From Mesorhizobium intechi (GTDB lineage Bacteria; Pseudomonadota; Alphaproteobacteria; Rhizobiales; Rhizobiaceae): a stretch of 64,000 nucleotides of DNA. The stretch covers positions 32,620 to 96,619 of the forward strand of contig NZ_PNOT02000061.1 of assembly GCF_002879535.1 (NCBI RefSeq), read 5' to 3'. This document shows positions 34,458-43,162 of the stretch, piece after piece; the first letter of the stretch is position 1, and each line of letters opens with the position of its first letter. Position numbers and translations under genes: made by a program. The notes under the pieces were generated by a model. That model had not been told where the DNA came from, ran no database searches, and was given only the letters and a program-made list of their open reading frames with translations.

Positions 34458-34710
34458 ATCTGGAATAGAACGGGAGCGGTCAGAGATCTGCAATCGGCAT
34501 TTACCGAAGCCGCTCGAATATCGACCGTTTCGGATCCAGCCTTCTGGCTCGAACATCCATCCGTTGCGTGCCGGCTGCCGCGGATATTCCAGTTTGCCAT
34601 TTGAGCCCGATTGCAATCTATTGGCATGCGCTGGTTGTTGTTTCATCCGCGGCCGGCATTGAGAGGAGTTCCGCGCAGCGGTTTATTCATATCCCGGGAG
34701 GAGAATTACA

Positions 34711-35685
34711 ATGCGAAAATTTGTTGCCGTTCTGGCCGCCGCGGCCGTCACGCTTTATTCGTTCACCGCCAACGCACAATCCTATCCCGAACGCACCATC
34801 AGCGTTGTCGTGCCGTTTGCGGCCGGCGGTCCGACAGACACCGTCACCCGCCTCGTCGCGGAAGCCATGTCGAAGGATCTCGGCCAGCAGGTCATCGTCG
34901 AGAATGTCGGCGGCGCCGGCGGCACGCTCGGCGCGGGCCGCGTCGCCAACGCCGATCCAGACGGCTACACGCTGCTCCTCCATCATATCGGCATGGCGAC
35001 GAGTGCCACGCTCTACAGAAAACTCGCCTACGACACGCTGAACGCCTTCGAGTATGTCGGCCTGGTGACCGAAGTGCCGATGACCATCGTCGGCCGCAAG
35101 GAGCTTCCGCCGACCGATCTGAAAGGGCTTGTCGACTACGCCAAGGCCAACAAGGACAGCATCACCGTCGCCAATGCCGGCATCGGTGCGGCCTCGCATC
35201 TGTGCGGCATGCTGTTCATGAGCGCCATCGGCACGCCGCTGGTCACCGTGCCTTACAAGGGCACGGGCCCGGCCATGACCGATCTTCTCGGCGGCCAGGT
35301 CGACATCATGTGCGACCAGACGACCAACACCACCAAGCAGATCCAGGGCGGCACGATCAAGGCCTATGCCGTCACCTCGTCGGAGCGCCTCGACGTGCTG
35401 AAGGATGTGCCGACGACGATCGAAGCCGGCCTCCCCGCGGTGCAGGTCGGCATCTGGCACGGCCTCTACGCGCCGAAGGGCACGCCGGCCGAGATCACCG
35501 ACCGCCTGTCGAAATCGCTCCAGGTCGCCCTGAAGGACCCGAACGTCATCGCCCGCTTCGCCGAACTCGGCACCAGGCCGTCATTGGAGGCGGACGCGAC
35601 TCCGCCGGCATTGAAGGCCAAGCTGGAAAGCGAGATCGCGCGCTGGAAGCCGATCATCGAAGCCGCCGGCCAGTACGCCGACTGA
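34711..35685 (+). CDS. tctC: second TctC/Bug-type substrate-binding protein
   Basis: A 324-residue Bug-family protein with a Sec signal peptide (KFVAVLAAAAVTLYSFTANAQ) and the mature motifs YPERTISVVVPFAAGGPTDT, VENVGGAGGTLGAGRVA and VPYKGTGPAMTDLLGGQVD, the BugD-like substrate pocket. GGGAGGAG precedes ATG 34711. It heads a tctC-tctB-tctA operon with no adjacent enzyme or regulator, so the substrate is unknown; BugD-like proteins often bind amino acids or carboxylates. It differs from the first TctC in leader type (Sec rather than Tat). Confidence 0.93.
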   Translation: MRKFVAVLAAAAVTLYSFTANAQSYPERTISVVVPFAAGGPTDTVTRLVAEAMSKDLGQQVIVENVGGAGGTLGAGRVANADPDGYTLLLHHIGMATSATLYRKLAYDTLNAFEYVGLVTEVPMTIVGRKELPPTDLKGLVDYAKANKDSITVANAGIGAASHLCGMLFMSAIGTPLVTVPYKGTGPAMTDLLGGQVDIMCDQTTNTTKQIQGGTIKAYAVTSSERLDVLKDVPTTIEAGLPAVQVGIWHGLYAPKGTPAEITDRLSKSLQVALKDPNVIARFAELGTRPSLEADATPPALKAKLESEIARWKPIIEAAGQYAD

Positions 35686-35773
35686 TGGCTTGAACGGGGC
35701 GCCCTCGGCGCCCCGTCGCTTCGATCCGATTTCACATTTGCAACGGCAGGCCCCAGTGCCTGGAAGGACCGTC

Positions 35774-36247
35774 ATGAAACCTTTCGCAATCGACAGGACC
35801 AACGGACTGTGCGCCGCGCTGTTCATCTTTTTCGGTGCGTTTTTCGCGCTGCAGTCGCTCAGCCTCGAAATCGGCACCGCGTTGCGCATGGGACCGGGCT
35901 ATTTCCCGCTGGTTCTGGCGATCGTGCTGATCCTGCTGGGCGCCATCATCCTGGTCCAGGCGATACGCGTCGAGGGCGAGCCGATCGGCTCAATGGCGTG
36001 GCGCGGCATGCTGTTCATCCTGCCGGCGCCGATCTTCTTCGGCCTGACGGTGCGCGGCCTCGGCTTCGTGCCGTCGATCTTCCTGACGGCGCTGATCGCC
36101 GCGTTCGCCAGCGGCCGCATGAAGCCGCTCACCGCGCTCGTGCTGTCGGCTGGCCTGACGCTGTTCTCGGTCCTCGTCTTCAGCTACGCGCTCGGCCTGC
36201 CGTTCCAGCGCTTCGGTCCCTGGCTGCCCTCATGGCTGGCATTGTGA
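35774..36247 (+). CDS. tctB: second TctB-type small membrane subunit
   Basis: A 157-residue protein with four hydrophobic segments: GLCAALFIFFGAFFALQSL, then RMGPGYFPLVLAIVLILLGAIIL with the TctB PGYFP motif, FILPAPIFFGLTVRGLGFV, and the C-terminal TALVLSAGLTLFSVLVFSYALGL. The segment order matches TctB. It sits 88 bp after tctC and 9 bp before tctA on the plus strand, so the three are probably one operon. Confidence 0.88.
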   Translation: MKPFAIDRTNGLCAALFIFFGAFFALQSLSLEIGTALRMGPGYFPLVLAIVLILLGAIILVQAIRVEGEPIGSMAWRGMLFILPAPIFFGLTVRGLGFVPSIFLTALIAAFASGRMKPLTALVLSAGLTLFSVLVFSYALGLPFQRFGPWLPSWLAL

Positions 36248-36256
36248 GGCGCTGAC

Positions 36257-37765
36257 ATGGACTTGCTCAACAACCTCGCGCTCGGCTTTTCGACCGCCTC
36301 GACACCGGCCAATCTCGGTTTCTGCCTGATCGGCGTCCTGCTCGGCACGCTGATCGGCGTCCTGCCCGGCATCGGCGCCACCGCAACCATCGCCATGCTG
36401 TTGCCGATCACTTTCCAGATCGGCGACCCGGTTTCTTCCCTCATCATGCTCGCCGGCATTTACTACGGCGCCCAGTATGGCGGCTCGACCACTGCCATTC
36501 TCATCAACATGCCCGGCGAATCCTCGTCGGCCGTCACCGCCATCGACGGCTATCAGATGGCCCGCCAGGGCCGCGCCGGGGCGGCATTGGCGATCGCCGC
36601 GATCGGCTCGTTCTTCGCCGGCACGGTGTCGACCTTCCTCGTCGCCGTCTTTGCCCCGCCGTTGACGGCGATAGCGCTGCGGTTCGGCGCGGCGGAGTAT
36701 TTTTCGTTGATGATCGTCGGCCTCGTCTCCTCCATCGCGCTCGCCCATGGCTCGATCGTCAAGGCGCTGGCGATGGTCGTGCTCGGCCTGCTGCTCGGGA
36801 TCGTCGGCACCGACATCTACACCGGCGCGCCGCGCTTCACGCTCGGCATCCGCGAATATGCCGACGGGCTGAATTTCGTCGCGGTGGCGGTCGGCGTCTT
36901 CGGCGTCGCCGAGATCCTGCGCAATCTCGAAAACGAGCATGAGCGCTCGGTGCTGATCAGCAAGGTCTCCGGCCTGATGCCGACCCGCAACGACTTCATG
37001 CGCATGGCGGCACCCATCGTGCGCGGAACCATCATCGGTTCGGCGCTCGGCATCCTGCCCGGCGGTGGCGCGGTGCTTGCGGCCTTTGCTTCCTACACGG
37101 TCGAGAAACGCGTGTCGAAAACCCCGCAGGAGTTCGGCAAGGGCGCCATCGCGGGCGTCGCCGGACCGGAATCGGCCAACAATGCCGGCGCCCAGACCTC
37201 CTTCATCCCGATGCTGACGCTGGGCATTCCAGCCAATCCGGTGATGGCGCTGATGATCGGCGCCATGATCATCCAGGGCATCGTGCCTGGCCCCAATGTC
37301 GCCACCGAGCAGCCGGCGCTGTTCTGGGGCATCATCGCCTCGATGTGGATCGGCAATCTGATGCTGATCATCCTCAACCTGCCGCTGATCGGCCTTTGGG
37401 TGAAGCTGCTGACGATCCCCTATTACGTGCTCTTCCCGATCATCATGGCGTTCTGCTCAATCGGCGTTTACAGCGTCAACACCAATGCTTTCGATCTCTA
37501 TGCCGTCGCCTTCTTCGGCCTGATCGGATATGTCCTGACCAAGCTGCGCTGCGAACCGGCACCCCTGCTGCTCGGCTTCGTGCTCGGCCCGCTGCTCGAG
37601 GAAAACCTGCGCCGCGCCATGATCCTGTCGCGCGGCGACCCCAGCGCCTTCGTGACGCGGCCGATCAGCGCCGGCCTGCTGCTGGTCGCGCTGGCCGTGC
37701 TCGTCATCGTCTTCGTGCCCTCGGTCAAGAAGAAGCGCGAAGAGGTGTTCGTGGAGGAGAGTTGA
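36257..37765 (+). CDS. tctA: second TctA-type large membrane subunit
   Basis: A 502-residue membrane protein with the paired TctA signatures GVLPGIGATATIAMLLPITF near residue 35 and GILPGGGAVLAAFASYTVEKR near 255, plus GVAGPESANNAGAQTSFIPM. It has about twelve hydrophobic segments and a charged C-terminus (KKKREEVFVEES). Together with the preceding two genes it forms a complete importer. Its stop lies 8 bases from the stop of the convergent nth gene, with no clear terminator. Confidence 0.93.
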   Translation: MDLLNNLALGFSTASTPANLGFCLIGVLLGTLIGVLPGIGATATIAMLLPITFQIGDPVSSLIMLAGIYYGAQYGGSTTAILINMPGESSSAVTAIDGYQMARQGRAGAALAIAAIGSFFAGTVSTFLVAVFAPPLTAIALRFGAAEYFSLMIVGLVSSIALAHGSIVKALAMVVLGLLLGIVGTDIYTGAPRFTLGIREYADGLNFVAVAVGVFGVAEILRNLENEHERSVLISKVSGLMPTRNDFMRMAAPIVRGTIIGSALGILPGGGAVLAAFASYTVEKRVSKTPQEFGKGAIAGVAGPESANNAGAQTSFIPMLTLGIPANPVMALMIGAMIIQGIVPGPNVATEQPALFWGIIASMWIGNLMLIILNLPLIGLWVKLLTIPYYVLFPIIMAFCSIGVYSVNTNAFDLYAVAFFGLIGYVLTKLRCEPAPLLLGFVLGPLLEENLRRAMILSRGDPSAFVTRPISAGLLLVALAVLVIVFVPSVKKKREEVFVEES

Positions 37766-37773
37766 AGCTCGCG

Positions 37774-38595
37774 CTAGTCGGCTTTGGTCTCAGCCTGAAC
37801 CTCGTCCAATGGATCGAGCGGAACGATCGGCACCAACGGCGCTGGAATGCTGGTCGTCTTTTCCTCGGCCTTGCAGATATCGGCGATGACGCAGGCCGGG
37901 CAGTCCGGCTTGCGTGCCTTGCAGACATAGCGACCATGCAGGATCAGCCAGTGATGCGCATGGCGCATATATTCGTCCGGGATGATCTTCAGCAGCCCTT
38001 GCTCGACCTGTTCGGGTGTCTTGCCGGGCGCCAGGCCGAGGCGATTGCCGATCCGGAAAATGTGCGTGTCGACGGCCATCGTATGCTGGCCGAAGGCCAT
38101 GTTGAGCACGACGTTGGCGGTCTTGCGCCCGACGCCCGGCAGCTTCACCAGTTCCTCGCGGTCCTCGGGCACCGCGCCGCCATGGTCGCGGATCAGCGCT
38201 TCCGACAGCGCGATCACGTTCTTGGCCTTGTTGCGCCAAAGGCCGATGGTCCGAATATGAGCGCCGACCTTGGCCTCGCCCAGCGCCAGCATCTTCTGCG
38301 GCGTGTCGGCGGCTTTGAACAAGGCCCTTGTCGCCTTGTTGACGCCGGCATCCGTCGCCTGCGCCGAAAGCACCACCGCCACCAAGAGCGTGAAGGCGTT
38401 GACATGTTCGAGCTCACCCTTCGGCTCCGGCCGCTGGACGGAAAGGCGGCGGAAGATCTCGTGTACGTCGGCCGGACTGTAGCGTGACGTGCGCCGCACC
38501 GGCCGTGGGCGCGGCTTGGCGTTCGAGCCGTCGCGTCGTCCGGCTGGCAGATCTTGTTCGGGCATGGAAGAATCTTTAGACTTGGGGCTTGCCAT
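37774..38595 (-). CDS. nth: endonuclease III
   Basis: A 273-residue DNA glycosylase/AP lyase. After a polar N-terminal extension of about 50 residues (PAGRRDGSNAKPRPRPVRRT) comes the HhH-GPD core: LLVAVVLSAQATDAGVNKAT, VKLPGVGRKTANVVL with the catalytic Lys context, the catalytic Asp in AVDTHIFRIGNRLGLA, and the C-terminal [4Fe-4S] cluster ligands in CKARKPDCPACVIADIC. It repairs oxidised pyrimidines. ATG 38595 has AGGAGGG directly upstream. It is divergent from the DUF2244 gene, the two starts 22 bp apart. Confidence 0.95.
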   Translation of the reverse strand: MASPKSKDSSMPEQDLPAGRRDGSNAKPRPRPVRRTSRYSPADVHEIFRRLSVQRPEPKGELEHVNAFTLLVAVVLSAQATDAGVNKATRALFKAADTPQKMLALGEAKVGAHIRTIGLWRNKAKNVIALSEALIRDHGGAVPEDREELVKLPGVGRKTANVVLNMAFGQHTMAVDTHIFRIGNRLGLAPGKTPEQVEQGLLKIIPDEYMRHAHHWLILHGRYVCKARKPDCPACVIADICKAEEKTTSIPAPLVPIVPLDPLDEVQAETKAD

Positions 38596-38617
38596 TTCCC
38601 TCCTATAATATCCTGTC

Positions 38618-39112
38618 ATGAGCGACACAAACGCCTCGTTCCAGGCTGACGAGCCCTTCTTTCACGCATTGCTGACCCCACACCGGTCGCTGGGCAGGAC
38701 GGGGTTCCTGGTCCTGATGGGCGCGCTGTCGTTCGGTTGGCTGGTGACCGGCGCGTTCTTCCTGTCGCGGGGCGCCTGGCCGGTATTCGGCTTCTTCGGT
38801 CTCGACGTGGTCGCCGTCTACATCGCCTTCCGCGCCAACTACCGCGCCGCCCGCGCCCGCGAGGAGGTATCGGTCTCGCGCACCACCCTCGACATTCGCA
38901 AGACAGCCCCTTCGGGAAAATCGGAAGCCCACCGCTTCAATCCGTTCTGGGCACGGTTTTCGGTCGCCCGTCACGCCGAGATCGGCATCACCAAGATGAC
39001 GGTTGAAGGCCAAGGCCAGAACGTGCCGATCGGCGGCTTTCTCGATCCCGAGTCCCGCGAGAGCTTTGCCACCGCCTTTTCGCGCGCTTTGGCGACCGCC
39101 AAGGCACGCTGA
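38618..39112 (+). CDS. DUF2244 domain-containing membrane protein
   Basis: A 164-residue protein with two adjacent hydrophobic segments (FLVLMGALSFGWLVTGAFFLS; WPVFGFFGLDVVAVYIAF) followed by a beta-rich cytoplasmic domain (REEVSVSRTTLDIRK; FNPFWARFSVARHAEIGITK), as in DUF2244. The family is widespread in alphaproteobacteria and often lies beside nth, as here. The function is unknown. ATG 38618 is only 22 bp from the nth start, so the promoters overlap. Confidence 0.88.
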   Translation: MSDTNASFQADEPFFHALLTPHRSLGRTGFLVLMGALSFGWLVTGAFFLSRGAWPVFGFFGLDVVAVYIAFRANYRAARAREEVSVSRTTLDIRKTAPSGKSEAHRFNPFWARFSVARHAEIGITKMTVEGQGQNVPIGGFLDPESRESFATAFSRALATAKAR

Positions 39113-39114
39113 AT

Positions 39115-39930
39115 CTAGAACCGGTACCGCAACAGCCTGCCGACCTTGCGCAGCGCCGGAATGTGTTTCCAAAGGCGAACGAAGAGTTTGGCGGACCAGC
39201 CCATGCGGGCGGCGTGTTCAGGCATGTAGGCGGAAATATCTTCGACGAACCGCAGTTTCGGGACCGCCAGTTCCAACTCGTGCGGATCGTCGATCGCCCA
39301 GTGGACCTCCGCGCCCGTCGCCTTGATGGTCGGATTGAGGCGAAGCAGCGTCAGCCCGAAACGGCTGTAGGCGTCGAACATCAGTTCGCCGCCTACAAGA
39401 TGCGAGACAAGACGCGACACCAGGCGCAGCCCTTCGTCGGCAGGGAGATAGGGCGTCAGCCCTTCCGCCACCACGATGGCCGGGCGGTTGCGGGGCACTT
39501 CGGCCAGCCAGCCGGGCTCGGTCACCGACGAAGCGATGAGGTGGTAATGGTCGCGCGACGGGTAAAGCTTTCGCCTGAGTTCGATGACCTGGGGATAGTC
39601 GACATCGTACCAGTCCACCGCTGGCGGCGGGTCGACACGGAAGACGCGCGTATCGAGCCCGCAGCCCAGATGCAGCCCGATGGCGCCGGGATTCCTGGCC
39701 AGAAAATCCTCGACGCGAACGTCGAGGGTCTTGGCCCGGATCGCCAGGCCGATGCCGAGATTCTCGTCGACCTTGAGCCTGGAGAAGTCATAGTCGATCT
39801 TGCGCACCGCCTCGTCGGCGAAATGGTCCCCAAGCAGCGAATGGGGCAGCCGGCTCTCCAGCGCCTTGCCGTAGAGCGTCATCAGCAAGGTTTCCTTTGC
39901 CCCGGTCAGATGCACTTTCTCGCCGGCCAT
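39115..39930 (-). CDS. class I SAM methyltransferase, leucine carboxyl methyltransferase (LCMT/PPM1) family
   Basis: A 271-residue protein with the LCMT-type pattern: HLTGAKETLLMTLYGKALES at the start, GIGLAIRAKTLDVRVEDFL, the SAM site IGLHLGCGLDTRVFRV, then WYDVDYPQVIELRRKLYP and IVVAEGLTPYLPADE. Bacterial members O-methylate small molecules such as polyketides. No biosynthetic cluster is adjacent, so the substrate is open. ATG 39930 is used because the longer frame to 40083 runs through the divergent ada upstream region. Confidence 0.87.
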   Translation of the reverse strand: MAGEKVHLTGAKETLLMTLYGKALESRLPHSLLGDHFADEAVRKIDYDFSRLKVDENLGIGLAIRAKTLDVRVEDFLARNPGAIGLHLGCGLDTRVFRVDPPPAVDWYDVDYPQVIELRRKLYPSRDHYHLIASSVTEPGWLAEVPRNRPAIVVAEGLTPYLPADEGLRLVSRLVSHLVGGELMFDAYSRFGLTLLRLNPTIKATGAEVHWAIDDPHELELAVPKLRFVEDISAYMPEHAARMGWSAKLFVRLWKHIPALRKVGRLLRYRF

Positions 39931-40045
39931 GAGCGACTCCTGGCACGAAACCCCGAGTCTATCTGGGTATGCGCGGCAAGAAGGCAAGTTTCGGGTGGCG
40001 ATCGCCGCCCCAAGGGGCGATATTCCCGGCCAAGGAGATAGTTCG

Positions 40046-40924
40046 ATGAGCACACAGACAGCCGTCCTCAAAAAGGACATCACGCCGCAAGGCAGCGACT
40101 ACGAAATCGTCCGCCGCGCCATCGAGAAGATCAGTCTCGACTACCGCGACCAACCGTCGCTCGAGGAGCTTGCCGAGGAGGTCGGCGAGACGCCAACCGG
40201 CCTGCAAAAACTCTTCACCCGCTGGGCCGGCCTGTCGCCCAAAGCCTTCCTGCAGGCGGTGACGCTCGACCACGCGCGCCGGCTGCTCGATTCCGGCATG
40301 CCGCTGCTCGAAACCTCGTTCGAACTGGGCATGTCCGGCCCCGGCCGGCTGCATGACCTCTTCGTCACCCATGAGGCGATGTCGCCGGGCGACTACAAGA
40401 CGCGCGGTGCCGGCCTCACCATCCGCTACGGCTATCACCCCTCGCCTTTCGGCACCGCCCTGATCATGGCCACTGATCGTGGGCTTGCCGGCCTTGCCTT
40501 CAGCGACCCCGGCGAGGAGCGCGCCGCCTTCGCCGACATGTCCAGCCGCTGGCCGAACGCCATCTATGTCGAGGACCTGGCCGCGACCGGTCCTTACGCC
40601 GCGCGCATCTTCGAGCCGACGCTGTGGCGCCCCGACCAGCCGCTGCATGTCGTCATGATCGGCACCGACTTCCAGGTTCGCGTCTGGGAGGCGCTGCTGC
40701 AGATCCCGATGGGCAAGGCCCGCACCTATTCCTCGATCGCCGCCAGCATCGGCGCGCCAAGCGCAAGCCGCGCGGTCGGCGCCGCCAATGGCGCCAACCC
40801 GCTCTCCTTCGTGGTGCCTTGCCATCGCGCGATCGGCAAGTCCGGCGACCTCACCGGCTACCACTGGGGCCTGACCCGCAAGCGCGCCATCCTTGGCTGG
40901 GAGGCGGGCCAAGTGTCGTCGTAA
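40046..40924 (+). CDS. Ada-like AraC HTH / methylated-DNA cysteine methyltransferase
   Basis: A 292-residue two-domain protein. An AraC-type helix-turn-helix region spans about residues 20-110 (SLEELAEEVGETPTGLQKLFTRWAG; LDSGMPLLETSFELGMSG). The O6-alkylguanine-DNA alkyltransferase domain holds the active-site FVVPCHRAIG at about 250. The zinc-cysteine N-terminal domain of E. coli Ada is absent, so it cannot sense methylphosphotriesters by that route. It probably repairs O6-methylguanine. CAAGGAGATAG precedes ATG 40046. A terminator-like hairpin follows. Confidence 0.9.
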   Translation: MSTQTAVLKKDITPQGSDYEIVRRAIEKISLDYRDQPSLEELAEEVGETPTGLQKLFTRWAGLSPKAFLQAVTLDHARRLLDSGMPLLETSFELGMSGPGRLHDLFVTHEAMSPGDYKTRGAGLTIRYGYHPSPFGTALIMATDRGLAGLAFSDPGEERAAFADMSSRWPNAIYVEDLAATGPYAARIFEPTLWRPDQPLHVVMIGTDFQVRVWEALLQIPMGKARTYSSIAASIGAPSASRAVGAANGANPLSFVVPCHRAIGKSGDLTGYHWGLTRKRAILGWEAGQVSS

Positions 40925-41013
40925 ATATCGTTTTTTCCAGTTTCCGGCGAAGAAATTTATAGATCATGGATAACAGGAAGTATTACTTGGATACTGTCGC
41001 AAATTAACGATAC

Positions 41014-41038
41014 AACCGGGGACAACCTTCGGTTTTTT
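41014..41038 (+). terminator. factor-independent terminator downstream of the Ada-like gene
   Basis: AACCGGGG pairs with the CCTTCGGTT region (41014-41034, including two G-T pairs), and the stem runs directly into a six-T run. The distance from the Ada-like stop is about 90 bases. The surrounding intergenic DNA is unusually AT-rich and also holds a TATACT box at 41043-41048 that could belong to the downstream operon promoter. Confidence 0.55.
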
Positions 41039-41144
41039 GTAATATACTATTTCGGCGAATTATTTTAGTTTACGCTAAATTAACCACGATAAAGTGATCA
41101 TGACACCTGTTAATTCGGGCGATCCGACTTAATAGGAGGTCTCG

Positions 41145-41615
41145 ATGAAGTTGTTTCGCACCGCCTTCGGTGCAGCCTTGCTGGTCACGTGCCTGGGCCA
41201 GCCTGCATTGGCTACGACGCAAAATGTCATTTTCAATGGCACGATCACCCCGACCTGCACGCTTGTCATTGCCACCAACGGCACGATGACGATCAGTCCC
41301 GACCTCCAGACCCTCAGTTCCCACAACAGCGGCGGCTCGGCCGGAACCGTCACGCTGACGACGACAGGCGGCGTGTCGCTCAGCGTGGATCCGGTTACCA
41401 CCACGACCGTGCCGTCGGCCGACACGACATCGACCACCTGGACACCGACCTACTCGTCCGCCGGTGCGCACTCCATCGTCGAGACCGGTTCCGCGACCGC
41501 CATCAGCACACCCGGCGCCGACCTTGTCTCGGTCCATCTCGCCGGCACCAAGGGCGGCAGCAACCGCTTCGCCAACGGCAACTATCAGGCAACGGTAACG
41601 CTTCGCTGCGAGTAG
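41145..41615 (+). CDS. spore-coat-U-like exported subunit 1
   Basis: A 156-residue protein with a Sec signal peptide (KLFRTAFGAALLVTCLGQPALA). The mature part is a beta-rich, Thr/Ser-rich domain with two cysteines, one near its start (TPTCTLVIATNGTMTISP) and one four residues from the end (YQATVTLRCE), the SCPU/pilin-like Ig-fold pattern. AGGAGG stands before ATG 41145. It is clearly paralogous to the protein at 42492-42974 (same TCT[LI]V..GTMT..P..LSS..GG order). It is first of four tightly spaced genes and probably assembled extracellularly with the chaperone encoded next. Confidence 0.8.
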   Translation: MKLFRTAFGAALLVTCLGQPALATTQNVIFNGTITPTCTLVIATNGTMTISPDLQTLSSHNSGGSAGTVTLTTTGGVSLSVDPVTTTTVPSADTTSTTWTPTYSSAGAHSIVETGSATAISTPGADLVSVHLAGTKGGSNRFANGNYQATVTLRCE

Positions 41616-41636
41616 CGCTGGGGGAAGGAGGCATCC

Positions 41637-42029
41637 TTGACACTTTTTCGAACCCTGGCGACGACGCTGGCAGTCGGCCTGATCCCTGCTGCCGCGGCGG
41701 CCCAGTCGATGTCGCCGATGCGCGGCGAGGTCAACAGTTTCACCGACGTCTTCGCGGTCCGCGTCTTCCCGGCCAATCCATACGACCAGAAGATCAAGAT
41801 CGAAATCCACGTCTACGATCAGGATTTCCAGCCGGTGGACGCCCGGATATTACCGGCTGCCTTCCAGCTGGGTGCCCAGGCCTCCCGTCCTGTCCTTGTG
41901 GTCGTGCCCTTCGGCGGCGCTGCCGAACGTAAAGTACGTATCTGTACCGAAAGCATCCCCTTCCCCAACCAGCAGACGCAGATAAGGGCGCAGATATGCG
42001 GAAAGTTCTTTGGGCACCGCAAGTCCTGA
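41637..42029 (+). CDS. single-domain PapD-like periplasmic chaperone
   Basis: A 130-residue protein: signal peptide (LFRTLATTLAVGLIPAAAAAQ), then one Ig-like domain resembling the N-terminal domain of PapD-type chaperones (MSPMRGEV; FAVRVFPANPYDQKIKIEIHV; ARILPAAFQLGAQASRPVLVV). Classical pilus chaperones have two domains and about 220-240 residues; the second is absent here. The start is TTG 41637 with a strong GGAAGGAGG upstream. Its last 34 bases overlap the next gene. It probably caps or folds the flanking subunits in the periplasm. Confidence 0.7.
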   Translation: MTLFRTLATTLAVGLIPAAAAAQSMSPMRGEVNSFTDVFAVRVFPANPYDQKIKIEIHVYDQDFQPVDARILPAAFQLGAQASRPVLVVVPFGGAAERKVRICTESIPFPNQQTQIRAQICGKFFGHRKS

Positions 42030-42517
42030 CGCTGGCACTCGCGGTTGCTGTCACAGGCACCGTTGCAACGCAGGCCCAGGACCAGATCTACAATCTCAAC
42101 CAGAACGAGAACGGCTTTAATTTGCCCGGTGTCACCTTGCCCCAGGGCCAGGACGAGGTCCATGCCGCGGACGGCACCACTTGCCGTTCCGCCGTTTCTG
42201 GTTCCGGTGCCTATGTCGATCTCGGTGTTATCAGAGGCAACAACCAGACGGACAATGGCGTCGCGACCTATGGCCGGGTGGTGATCCCGATCGGGCGCAC
42301 GCCGAAACGACTCGATTGCAGCCGCCTCTACGAACTGGAGGTCCAGCGCCTGCAGCTGGAGCTGAAACTGCTCAAAATGGGCCTCGGCGGCAACGGCCCG
42401 ACGGGAAGCGTGGCCACGAGTGCTCCCGCCACCGCGGCCGCATCGCCTGGATGGGCCAACGAAGGCTGGACCATCAGGACCGGAAACAGCGATGGCAAGA
42501 AAAAGAAGAAGAAATAG
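41996..42517 (+). CDS. exported hypothetical protein with a poly-Lys tail
   Basis: A 173-residue protein: signal peptide (RKVLWAPQVLTLALAVAVTGTVATQAQ), an Asn/Gln-rich linker (IYNLNQNENGFNLPG), then a conserved-looking core (GTTCRSAVSGSGAYVDLGV; YGRVVIPIGRTPKRLDCSRLYELEVQRLQLELKLLKMGL) with two cysteines and a long amphipathic helix. The Ala/Pro-rich end closes with six consecutive lysines. The family name is unknown to me. It overlaps the chaperone gene by 34 bp and the second subunit gene by 26 bp, indicating tight coupling. It might be an anchor or adaptor for the subunits. Confidence 0.7.
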   Translation: MRKVLWAPQVLTLALAVAVTGTVATQAQDQIYNLNQNENGFNLPGVTLPQGQDEVHAADGTTCRSAVSGSGAYVDLGVIRGNNQTDNGVATYGRVVIPIGRTPKRLDCSRLYELEVQRLQLELKLLKMGLGGNGPTGSVATSAPATAAASPGWANEGWTIRTGNSDGKKKKKK

Positions 42518-42974
42518 TCTGGCGTGGTTTGCGGTGGCGGCTTTTGCCGGCGTCAGCCAGCCGGCGATGGCGGCGATCATCGGCACTTGCACCATCGTGG
42601 TCGGGGCTTCGGGAACGATGACCGCAAATCCCGCCATCGGCATGCTGAGCTCGAAACAGGCGGGCGGGTCGAGCGCGAGCGCCACCATCGTGGCGAGCTC
42701 GCTTCTGTGCACCCTGCTGAACCTGCTGGACTGCTATTCGGTTTCGGCGCCGGCGCCCGCCGCGTTCTCGTCCGCGCCGAGCGGCGGCGGCACCAATGTC
42801 ACCTTCGCCTCGGTCTTCCGCCTCGATGGCTCGGCGGTCGACATCAACGGAAGCGTGCCGCAAAGGGTCACCAACGGCACCCACGCCCTGCAGGTCGATC
42901 TCACCGCCACCAAGTCGAGCGGTGTATTTCCCGCAGGCACCTATCAGGGCATCGTCACCGTGCTCTGCGAGTGA
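42492..42974 (+). CDS. spore-coat-U-like exported subunit 2
   Basis: A 160-residue protein with a basic signal peptide (RKRRRNSLAWFAVAAFAGVSQPAMA) and a Ser/Ala/Gly-rich beta domain. It repeats the layout of subunit 1: IGTCTIVVGASGTMTANPAI near the mature start and a terminal YQGIVTVLCE, but has two extra cysteines mid-domain (LLCTLLNLLDCY). ATG 42492 lies inside the poly-Lys coding end of the preceding gene in another frame. It is last in the four-gene operon. Confidence 0.78.
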   Translation: MARKRRRNSLAWFAVAAFAGVSQPAMAAIIGTCTIVVGASGTMTANPAIGMLSSKQAGGSSASATIVASSLLCTLLNLLDCYSVSAPAPAAFSSAPSGGGTNVTFASVFRLDGSAVDINGSVPQRVTNGTHALQVDLTATKSSGVFPAGTYQGIVTVLCE

Positions 42975-43162
42975 GGCGACAAATGGCCTTTTGATATCCA
43001 TATGGTCTGGCAAGTCATCGCATGACGCGCTAGCTTCCAGCGCAACCGGGGTGACGGCGCATCGATACGGATGCGCCCGCGCACCTCGCCATCTTCGATC
43101 CACATCGTGCTTCCCGAAAGTCGATCCTGATTTCCGGCCAGCGCTGGCAGGGAGGCATTTTC

